From contig JAIXSD010000278.1 of NCBI GenBank assembly GCA_027484885.1, positions 1 through 5,157 of the forward strand: DNA of 5,157 nucleotides. Direction: 5' to 3'. The notes beneath the pieces were generated by a model. The model made no database searches. It was given only the letters and a program-made list of their open reading frames with translations, and had not been told where the DNA came from. The stretch comes from Rubrivivax sp. (GTDB lineage: Bacteria; Pseudomonadota; Gammaproteobacteria; Burkholderiales; Burkholderiaceae_C). Positions 1 to 5,157 of the stretch are shown in pieces (position 1 is the first letter of the stretch; each line of letters starts with the position of its first letter). Both the position numbers and the translations under genes were made by a program.

Positions 1-1
1 C

Positions 2-1864
2 TCAGTTCGCGCCCGTGTTCTTCGCGCCCAGGCGCTGCTCAGCGGCGGCGCGGATGGCACTCAAGCTGCTGCGGCTGGTGGAGACATCGCTGGACAGGCG
101 CAGATGGATCAGGGTCGGCTGCTCGGGCGCCGCCATCGCGGCCTGAAGGGCGGGCTCGAAGTCCGCGGTGCGCTCCACCCGCGCCGCGCGCCAGCCATAG
201 GCCAGGGCCAGGGCGGCGAAATCGGGGTTGTAGAGGTCGCTGCCCGAGACCCGGCCCGGGTACTCGCGCTCCTGATGCATGCGGATGGTGCCGTAGGTTC
301 CGTTGTCGACCACCACGCAGATCAGCCGCCGTGCGCCATAGCCGGTGGCTGTGGCCAGCTCCTGGCCGTTCATCAGAAAGTCGCCATCGCCGGCGATGTT
401 GACGACCCAGCGGTCCTCGGGCTCAGGGCCGCCCCAAGCCCGAGACTCCCCCTCGGGGGGCAGCCGATGCCCTGCATCGGCTTGGGGGCGTGATGACTGT
501 TGAAGCAAAGCCGCCGCCACCGCCGCCGGCAGCCCATAGCCCATGGCGCCGCTGGTCGGCGCCAGCTGGCTGCGGCCATAACGCTGCAAACCGGTGTAGC
601 GGTGGAAGCGATGCAACCAGCCGCTGTAATTGCCCGCGCCATTGGTGAAGACCGTGCCCTCGGGCAGGCGCCGGCCCAAGGTCTTGACGACCTCGGCCAT
701 GTCCAGAGGGCTGACCGGCTGCGGCTGCAGATTGGCTTGGTAATCGGCATTGGCTTGCTGGGCCCAGGCACTCCAGGCCACCGACTCGGGCGCCTGCAGC
801 GAGGCCAGGGCCTGGGCGGCGCAGCTCATGCTGGCGTTGATCATCTGATCGGCCGCGTAAACGCGGCCCAACTCTTCGGCGCCGGCATGGATGTGAACCA
901 AGGTCTGGGCCGGGCGCGGCGCCTGCAGCAAGGTATAGCCGCCGGTGGTCATCTCACCCAGGCGCGGGCCCAGGGCGATGACCAGGTCGGCCTCCTTGAT
1001 GCGCTGGGCCAGCTTGGGGTTGATGGCGATGCCGACATCGCCGGCATAGAGCGGGTGCGCGTTGTCAAACAAATCCTGGAAACGGAAGGCACAGCCCACC
1101 GGCAGCTGCCAGCTCTCGGCGAACTGCTGCAAGGCGGCGCAGCTCTCGGCCGTCCAACCGCCACCACCGGCGATGACGATGGGGCGCTGGGCGGCCAGCA
1201 GGCGCTCGCGCAGCTCAGCCAGGGCGGCCGGGCTGGGGTAGCTTTGCGCGGCCTGCACGCGGGGCAGCACCGGCGCCGCGGTCATCTGCGTGAGCATGTC
1301 CTCGGGCAGCACCAGCACCACCGGGCCGGGGCGGCCCTGCAAGGCGGTGTGGAAGGCGCGGGCCACGTACTCGGGCAGGCGGTCGGCGTCCTGCACCTCG
1401 CCCACCCATTTGGCAAAACCGAGGGTGCCGGGGCCGAACACCTGGCGGTAGTCCAGCTCCTGGAAGGCTTCGCGGTCGCGCTGGTCGCTGGCCACCTGGC
1501 CGATGAAGAGAACCATCGGCGTGCTGTCTTGAAAGGCGGTGTGCAAGCCGATGCTGGCGTTCGTCGCACCCGGGCCGCGGGTGACAAAACAGATGCCGGG
1601 CCGGCCGCTCAGCTTGCCCTGCGCCTCGGCCATGAAGGCAGCACCGCCCTCCTGGCGGCAGGCGATGAAGCGGATGCCGTGCTCGCGGTACTCGTGGAAG
1701 CCATCAAGCACGGCCAGGTAGGACTCGCCGGGCACGCCGAAGACGGTGTCCACACCCTGGGCGATCAGGGCTTCGACCAGGGCATGGCCGGCCAGGCGGG
1801 GGGCAATCGCATCAGGCGCGAGGGCGGAAGAAAAAGTGAGGCTGGGGCTGGGGCTGGAGCTCAT
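2..1864 (-). CDS. Thiamine-diphosphate-dependent enzyme, acetolactate-synthase-like large subunit
   Basis: A 620-residue cytoplasmic enzyme of the thiamine-diphosphate (ThDP) superfamily, expected to act on 2-keto acids; the exact reaction cannot be read from sequence. Domain order is the usual one. The N-terminal pyrimidine-binding domain (about 25-190) has GVPGES at 43-48, the probable catalytic Glu72 in RQEGGA, and GPGATN at 97-102. A central domain spans about 210-360. The C-terminal diphosphate-binding domain (about 385-600) has GDGDF at 492-496 and DNGTYG at 520-525; the first Asn of the usual NN pair is Asp, but Asn521, the expected metal ligand, is kept. Odd: about 25 extra residues near 456-482 lie just before GDG and are encoded by a palindromic element. 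I chose the ATG at 1864 because the protein begins matching soon after and a TACAGT hexamer lies just upstream; an in-frame ATG at 1918 would add 18 atypical residues. No ilvN-like small subunit is adjacent, so biosynthetic IlvB is less likely. Superfamily is certain, substrate unknown. Confidence 0.9.
   Translation of the reverse strand: MSSSPSPSLTFSSALAPDAIAPRLAGHALVEALIAQGVDTVFGVPGESYLAVLDGFHEYREHGIRFIACRQEGGAAFMAEAQGKLSGRPGICFVTRGPGATNASIGLHTAFQDSTPMVLFIGQVASDQRDREAFQELDYRQVFGPGTLGFAKWVGEVQDADRLPEYVARAFHTALQGRPGPVVLVLPEDMLTQMTAAPVLPRVQAAQSYPSPAALAELRERLLAAQRPIVIAGGGGWTAESCAALQQFAESWQLPVGCAFRFQDLFDNAHPLYAGDVGIAINPKLAQRIKEADLVIALGPRLGEMTTGGYTLLQAPRPAQTLVHIHAGAEELGRVYAADQMINASMSCAAQALASLQAPESVAWSAWAQQANADYQANLQPQPVSPLDMAEVVKTLGRRLPEGTVFTNGAGNYSGWLHRFHRYTGLQRYGRSQLAPTSGAMGYGLPAAVAAALLQQSSRPQADAGHRLPPEGESRAWGGPEPEDRWVVNIAGDGDFLMNGQELATATGYGARRLICVVVDNGTYGTIRMHQEREYPGRVSGSDLYNPDFAALALAYGWRAARVERTADFEPALQAAMAAPEQPTLIHLRLSSDVSTSRSSLSAIRAAAEQRLGAKNTGAN
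430..490. repeat. Palindromic repeat-like element inside the ThDP enzyme gene
   Basis: A compact nested inverted-repeat structure. The outer arms are CGCCCCAAGCC (430-440) and GGCTTGGGGGCG (479-490), complementary apart from one extra G. Inside are a C5-TC-G5 hairpin (448-459) and a perfect 8-base-pair hairpin, GCCGATGC (463-470), loop CCT, GCATCGGC (474-481), whose 3' arm shares three bases with the outer arm. The element is read in frame, with no stop, as residues 459-479 or so of the host enzyme, rich in Pro, Gly, Glu and Arg and unlike the flanking conserved sequence. From memory it resembles GC-rich palindromic repeats scattered in Burkholderiales genomes, but only one copy lies here, so repetitive status is inferred. 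It could instead be a chance GC-rich loop-coding segment, though the 8-bp perfect stem plus outer arms argues against that. Confidence 0.65.
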
Positions 1865-1877
1865 GCGCCCCACTGTA
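1865..1877 (-). promoter_or_regulatory. Candidate -10 element for the ThDP enzyme, leaderless type
   Basis: On the minus strand TACAGT (1877 to 1872) is followed by only seven bases before the ATG at 1864. That spacing would put the transcription start at or next to the start codon. No convincing -35 hexamer lies 16-18 bases upstream, where the sequence is plain GC-rich. If real, the gene has its own promoter in addition to any read-through from the transporter gene. It also supports 1864 rather than 1918 as the start codon. Confidence 0.35.
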
Positions 1878-1970
1878 AACGCCGCACCGGGCCTGCCGCC
1901 TCTGGGCTTACCCGCCATTGCAGCGGCAAGTTCAAGCGCCTTTGTGTCAGATCAAGACCGGCGCCCAGCC

Positions 1971-3242
1971 TCACACCGCGCGCCCGCGCCGCACCAGGCT
2001 GGCTGCCGACAGGGCCGAGAGCAGGGCAAGAGCCGCGCTCACAAACACCGCACCCGGGTGGCCGCCGTCGAGCAAGGCGCCGAAGACCGGCGCGGCTGCC
2101 GCAAAACCGATGTCCAGGCCCGAATACACCGTGCCGTAAACCCGGCCGGTGGCGCCTGGCGGCGCGGCGCGCTTGATCAGCATGTCGCGCGAGGGGCCGG
2201 CCAGGCCGGTGCCAAAGCCAGCCAGTGCGACGATGAAGCCCGCCAGGGCCGGCGCCACCCAGCCGCTGGCGGCCAGGATCAGCAGGGCCGCAGCAATGCT
2301 CAGGGCGATGGCGATATTGCGTTCCAGCGAGCTGCCCTTGGCCACCCAGAAGCCGCCGATCACCATGCCGATGGCGCCGCAGAACATATAGCCCGTCACC
2401 ACAAAAGCCGTGGCCGCCAGTGGCAGGCCGTAGAGCGCGGACAAGGCCGGGCTGGCAAAGCTCTGGATGGCGCTCAGCGAAGCGGTGGTGAAGAGGAAGA
2501 AGGAGAAGCACAGCCAGACCGAGGGCAGGCGCAAAAAGGCCAGCGGATGCTCGGGCGCCAGGGCGGCCGCGCCGGCTTTCTCATGCGCCCAGCTGCCGTG
2601 GGCATCGTCAATGGCCTCGCGCTTCCAGGCCAGCACGGCAATCACCGCCAGGCCCAGCAGGGCCGTGCCCAGGTAGGCGTAGCGCCAGTTGCCGCTCCAG
2701 CTGCTCAGGGCCAGGGCGAACAGCGGCGCCAGGCCCCAACCGATATTGCCCGAGATGCCGTGCACCGAGAACGCATGGCCCAGGCGCGCCGGCGAGACCC
2801 GCTTGTTGAGGATGGTGAAGTCCACCGGATGGAAAGGCGAATTGCCCAGACCCGCCAGCGCCGCCGCCAGCAGCAGGCCGCCAAAACCCTGGGCCAGGCC
2901 GGCCGCGGCCGAGGCCGCCACAAAACAGGCCAGTGCGGCAAACAGAATCGGCCGCGCACCGCGCCGGTCCACCACAAAGCCGGCCAGGGCCTGGCCGATG
3001 CCCGAGATCACAAAGAAGGTGGTCACCAAAAGGCCCAGCTGCGAGTAACTCAGGCCAAAGTCGCGGATGAAAACCGGGAACAGCGGCGGCAGCAGCATGT
3101 GGAAGAAATGCGAAGTGCCGTGGGCCAGGCCAATCAGGCTGATGGTGGCGATGTCACGGCGCTTTTGCTCGGCCGCGGCCTGCTCGGGGGCCAGGCCGGC
3201 GGCGGCGCCCGCGGGGTTCAAAACTGCAGATGAGGAATTCAT
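1971..3242 (-). CDS. MFS transporter, fosmidomycin-resistance (Fsr)-like
   Basis: A 423-residue inner-membrane major facilitator protein. A hydrophilic N-terminal tail (1-30) is followed by about twelve hydrophobic segments: six within about 32-205, a charged central loop at about 206-235, then six within about 240-416. The loop between segments 2 and 3 holds the family signature G88-FVVDRRGAR. The segment SQLGLLV at 67-73 and AGLGNSPFHP at 130-139 resemble E. coli Fsr, a fosmidomycin exporter, so proton-driven drug or metabolite efflux is the best guess; the substrate is not known and uptake cannot be excluded. Length is normal for the family, with no frameshift. It is divergent from an AraC-family gene 69 bases away and lies 106 bases upstream of the ThDP enzyme gene on the same strand, so the two may be co-transcribed. 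The start at 3242 is favoured by a TACATT hexamer six bases upstream; no Shine-Dalgarno is evident. Confidence 0.88.
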   Translation of the reverse strand: MNSSSAVLNPAGAAAGLAPEQAAAEQKRRDIATISLIGLAHGTSHFFHMLLPPLFPVFIRDFGLSYSQLGLLVTTFFVISGIGQALAGFVVDRRGARPILFAALACFVAASAAAGLAQGFGGLLLAAALAGLGNSPFHPVDFTILNKRVSPARLGHAFSVHGISGNIGWGLAPLFALALSSWSGNWRYAYLGTALLGLAVIAVLAWKREAIDDAHGSWAHEKAGAAALAPEHPLAFLRLPSVWLCFSFFLFTTASLSAIQSFASPALSALYGLPLAATAFVVTGYMFCGAIGMVIGGFWVAKGSSLERNIAIALSIAAALLILAASGWVAPALAGFIVALAGFGTGLAGPSRDMLIKRAAPPGATGRVYGTVYSGLDIGFAAAAPVFGALLDGGHPGAVFVSAALALLSALSAASLVRRGRAV

Positions 3243-3254
3243 GCCAGCAATGTA
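3243..3254 (-). promoter_or_regulatory. Candidate -10 element for the MFS gene, leaderless type
   Basis: On the minus strand TACATT (3254 to 3249) precedes the ATG at 3242 by six bases (GCCAGC). The predicted transcription start coincides with the start codon. The matching -35 position (about 3272-3277, AACCCG on the minus strand) is far from TTGACA, as expected for a promoter needing an activator such as the adjacent AraC-type protein. Confidence 0.35.
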
Positions 3255-3266
3255 GGCGCCAGCGAT
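3243..3266. promoter_or_regulatory. Candidate regulator half-sites: direct repeat in the divergent intergenic gap
   Basis: GCCAGCAAT at 3243-3251 and GCCAGCGAT at 3258-3266 match at eight of nine positions with 15-base periodicity. They flank or overlap the presumed MFS -10 element. AraC-family dimers or monomers often bind direct repeats, though usually about 21 bases apart, so the spacing is not ideal and such a short match could arise by chance in GC-rich DNA. Confidence 0.2.
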
Positions 3267-3276
3267 TCGGCCGGGT

Positions 3277-3282
3277 TACGAT
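3277..3282 (+). promoter_or_regulatory. Candidate -10 element for the AraC-family gene
   Basis: TACGAT lies 29 bases before the ATG at 3312, implying a short leader of about 20 bases, unlike the leaderless arrangement of the neighbours. The -35 position (about 3254-3259, AGGCGC) is poor and coincides with the end of the opposing MFS -10 element, so polymerase binding at the two divergent promoters should overlap. An A/T-rich stretch at 3296-3306 is an alternative -10 region. Confidence 0.25.
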
Positions 3283-3311
3283 AGTTCGCCAAAGAGTATT
3301 GAATTTCCGCC

Positions 3312-4154
3312 ATGAGACCCGCCGCCCCAGCCCTGCGAGCCGCAGGCCGCACCAGCCTGCCGCCGCTGGACCCGCAACGCTACGCCCCCAGCGCCGCGCG
3401 CCCGGTGCGGGCCAAGGCGCGGCAGATGGAAAGCTGGATGGACATCCACGCCCACCACCACGACTGGGGCCAGCTGGTGTTCTCCATCAGCGGCGTGGTG
3501 CGGGTGAACACGCCGGATGCCACGTTTTTGCTGCCGCCCGGGCGGGCGGTCTGGATCCCGCCGCTGCGCGAGCACGCGGTCACCGCCGTCGAGCGGGCCG
3601 ATCTGCGCACGCTCTACCTGCATGCCGCCCCGGCCTCCAACCGGCCCGAGGCCTGGGCCCAGGCCCGGGTGCTGGAGGTGACGCCGCTGCTGCGTGAGCT
3701 GGTGCTGCAGCTGGCACGCGGCGGCGAGAGCCCACCCGAGCTGGTGGCGCAAGAAGCAGAACGTGAGCACTGGATCGCCAGCCTCGTGCTGGACGAGCTG
3801 GGCCGGGCCAAGCCCCTGCGCCTGGGCGTGGACCTGCCGCAAGACCCGCGCCTGCGCCGGCTTTGCGAAGCCATTCTGCAAGCGCCGCAGCGCCACACCG
3901 CCTTGGCCGATTGGGCGGCCGAGGTGGGCGCCAGCGAGCGCACCGTCTCGCGCCTGTTCCGCGAACAGCTGGGCAGCAGCTATGCCCAGTGGCGCCAACA
4001 GGTGCTGCTGGCCCAAGCCCTGAGCCTGGCCGCCCGCAAGCGGCCCATGAGCCTGATCGCCGCCGAGCTGGGCTATGCCAGCGCCAGCGCTTTCAGCGCC
4101 ATGGTCACCCGCACCGTGGGCATGCCGCCGAGCAAGTTCTTTGCCGAGGCCTGA
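3312..4154 (+). CDS. AraC-family transcriptional regulator with cupin sensor domain
   Basis: A 280-residue cytoplasmic DNA-binding regulator. The N-terminal cupin-like effector domain (about 35-110) has a His-rich strand, H46 and H48-50 followed by DWGQ at 51-54, then the turn [10 protein letters not shown] at 75-84 and H88. The C-terminal AraC/XylS domain has two helix-turn-helix units at about 198-221 ([19 protein letters not shown]) and 245-270 ([20 protein letters not shown]), ending in the typical GMPPSKFF. This architecture matches the group that includes E. coli NimR (YeaM), whose gene is also divergent from an MFS exporter gene. By that analogy it probably senses a small molecule and controls the transporter, and perhaps the ThDP enzyme; the ligand is unknown. 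Length is typical. The first 35 residues are poorly defined, but the ATG at 3312 gives the expected Pro/Arg-rich lead-in to the cupin. Shine-Dalgarno is weak. Confidence 0.92.
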   Translation: MRPAAPALRAAGRTSLPPLDPQRYAPSAARPVRAKARQMESWMDIHAHHHDWGQLVFSISGVVRVNTPDATFLLPPGRAVWIPPLREHAVTAVERADLRTLYLHAAPASNRPEAWAQARVLEVTPLLRELVLQLARGGESPPELVAQEAEREHWIASLVLDELGRAKPLRLGVDLPQDPRLRRLCEAILQAPQRHTALADWAAEVGASERTVSRLFREQLGSSYAQWRQQVLLAQALSLAARKRPMSLIAAELGYASASAFSAMVTRTVGMPPSKFFAEA

Positions 4155-4237
4155 GCGCCGCGTCCTTTGCCGCCTCACACCCTGCCCTTCCCCCTCCAAA
4201 GCCGCTGTCCATCGGGCCTGCGCTACCATTTCGCCCC
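4155..4237. other. Short gap between the AraC-family gene and nadA
   Basis: Eighty-three bases with a pyrimidine-rich stretch (about 4174-4198) on the plus strand. I see no stem-loop followed by a T-tract, so no intrinsic terminator for the regulator gene can be supported. The only signal noted is the possible nadA -10 element near its right end. Confidence 0.5.
4224..4237 (+). promoter_or_regulatory. Candidate -10 element for nadA, leaderless type
   Basis: TACCAT (4224-4229) is followed by eight bases (TTCGCCCC) and then the ATG at 4238. There is no purine-rich Shine-Dalgarno sequence between them. The upstream -35 region (about 4201-4207) is GC-rich and non-consensus. The layout matches the two minus-strand genes in this window. 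Confidence 0.4.
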
Positions 4238-5157
4238 ATGACACAGGTACTTTTCGACTACACCCGCCAGGACGCCCAGGGCGACAGCTGCACCGCCCAC
4301 GCCTGGGCCAAGGTGCCCGCACCCCTGAACCCCAGCCAAAGACAGACCCTCAAGGCCCGCGCCGCCGAGCTGTTGCGCCAGCACAAGGCCGTGCTGGTGG
4401 CCCATTACTACGTCGATGGGGACCTGCAAGACCTGGCCCTGGAAACCGGTGGCATCGTCTCCGATTCGCTGGAGATGGCCCGCTTCGGCCGCGACCATGC
4501 GGCCCAGACCCTGGTGGTGGCCGGTGTTCGCTTCATGGGTGAAAGCGCCAAGATCCTGAGCCCCGAGAAGCGCGTGCTGATGCCCGATCTCGACGCCACC
4601 TGCTCGCTCGATCTGGGCTGCCCGGCCGATGAATTCGCCGCCTTTTGCGACGCCCATCCGGACCGCAAGGTGGTGGTCTACGCCAACACCAGCGCCGCGG
4701 TGAAGGCCCGCGCCGACTGGATGGTGACCAGCTCCTGCGCGCTCGAGATCGTGGCCGATCTGCATGCCAAGGGCCAGAAAATCCTCTGGGCCCCGGACCG
4801 CCACCTGGGTCGCTACATCCAGGAGCAGACCGGCGCCGACATGCTGATGTGGAACGGCGCCTGCATCGTCCACGACGAGTTCAAGGGCCTGGAGCTGGAC
4901 CTGCTGCGTGAGCAGCACCCCGGCGCCATGGTGCTGGTGCACCCCGAGTCACCCAAGAGCGTGGTCGACAAGGCCGATGTGGTGGGCTCCACCTCGGCCC
5001 TGATCAAGGCTGTGGTCGAAGGCACGGCGCAGGAGTACATCGTCGCCACCGACAACGGCATCCTGCACCGCATGCGCCAGCTGGCGCCGGGCAAGACCCT
5101 GATCGAAGCGCCCACCGCCGGCAACAGCGCCACCTGCAAGAGCTGCGCCCACTGCCC
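4238..5157 (+). CDS. nadA: Quinolinate synthase NadA, 3' end beyond the window
   Basis: An open frame of 306 codons running off the right edge without a stop. NadA is a cytoplasmic [4Fe-4S] enzyme that condenses iminoaspartate with dihydroxyacetone phosphate to quinolinate in de novo NAD synthesis. Hallmarks seen in order: [12 protein letters not shown] near 56-67, DSLEMARFG near 76-84, [72 protein letters not shown] and CKSCAHC. Cys122, Cys209 and Cys306 each lie nine residues after E. coli cluster ligands Cys113, Cys200 and Cys297. Cys306 is the last whole codon here, and Cys300 and Cys303 complete the CxxCxxC motif. The family is usually about 340-380 residues, so roughly 40-70 are missing by cut-off, not by mutation. 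The partner genes nadB and nadC are often nearby in Burkholderiales and might follow outside the window. Confidence 0.97.
   Translation, partial: MTQVLFDYTRQDAQGDSCTAHAWAKVPAPLNPSQRQTLKARAAELLRQHKAVLVAHYYVDGDLQDLALETGGIVSDSLEMARFGRDHAAQTLVVAGVRFMGESAKILSPEKRVLMPDLDATCSLDLGCPADEFAAFCDAHPDRKVVVYANTSAAVKARADWMVTSSCALEIVADLHAKGQKILWAPDRHLGRYIQEQTGADMLMWNGACIVHDEFKGLELDLLREQHPGAMVLVHPESPKSVVDKADVVGSTSALIKAVVEGTAQEYIVATDNGILHRMRQLAPGKTLIEAPTAGNSATCKSCAHC

Noticed and set aside
430..490. The nested hairpins as an intrinsic transcription terminator
   Set aside because: The element lies within an intact coding frame and neither side has a run of T, so an intrinsic terminator is not supported.
1865..1918. 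Upstream in-frame ATG at 1918 as the start of the ThDP enzyme
   Set aside because: It would add 18 Gly/Arg-rich residues with no family match and has no ribosome binding site; the TACAGT hexamer would then fall inside the coding region.
1919..1970. Possible terminator after the MFS gene (GCGCC/GGCGC arms and a CTTGCCGC/GCGGGTAAG near-match)
   Set aside because: Arms are short or imperfect, loops are long, and no T-tract follows on the minus strand.
500..2176. 558-codon plus-strand open frame antisense to the ThDP enzyme gene
   Set aside because: Low-complexity Gly/Ala/Gln/Arg-rich translation with no recognisable domain; a typical shadow frame opposite a GC-rich gene, and it crosses the gap between two clear minus-strand genes.
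1746..3233. 495-codon plus-strand open frame antisense to the MFS gene
   Set aside because: The translation is highly charged, Gln/Arg/Gly-rich and motif-free, and it mirrors a convincing twelve-segment membrane protein.
3276..4322. 348-codon minus-strand open frame opposite the AraC-family gene
   Set aside because: No family features, and it overlaps the well-supported regulator and the start of nadA; explained by scarcity of stops in GC-rich DNA.
4223..4942. 239-codon minus-strand open frame opposite nadA
   Set aside because: His/Gly/Val-rich shadow of the nadA coding sequence, which has every hallmark of its family.

Overview
The window is GC-rich, with dense coding in G/C-ending codons. 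Gene content and style fit a betaproteobacterium of the order Burkholderiales, perhaps near Roseateles, Rubrivivax or the Comamonadaceae. That placement is an impression from the sequence, not a search result.

Layout: four genes fill almost everything. On the minus strand, read right to left, come a major facilitator transporter resembling the fosmidomycin-resistance (Fsr) type (1971-3242) and, 106 bases further on, a thiamine-diphosphate enzyme of the acetolactate-synthase-like superfamily (2-1864). A 69-base gap (3243-3311) separates the transporter from a divergent plus-strand AraC-family regulator with an N-terminal cupin sensor (3312-4154). After an 83-base gap comes the quinolinate synthase gene nadA (4238 to the window end). 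It is open at its 3' side, and the window stops just after its last cluster-ligand cysteine.

How they may work together: regulator and transporter form a classic divergent pair with back-to-back promoters, so the AraC protein probably controls the transporter and possibly the co-directional thiamine-diphosphate enzyme. nadA belongs to de novo NAD synthesis and is probably an independent unit.

The two most notable points are these. (1) A 61-base palindromic repeat-like element lies in frame inside the thiamine-diphosphate enzyme gene (430-490), adding roughly 25 residues just before the cofactor-binding GDG motif. (2) TAC-N-N-T hexamers sit only 6-8 bases ahead of three of the four start codons, where no strong Shine-Dalgarno sequence is seen, which suggests leaderless transcription. 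No tRNA, rRNA, CRISPR array, insertion sequence or clear terminator was found, and there is no gene-free stretch above 300 bases.
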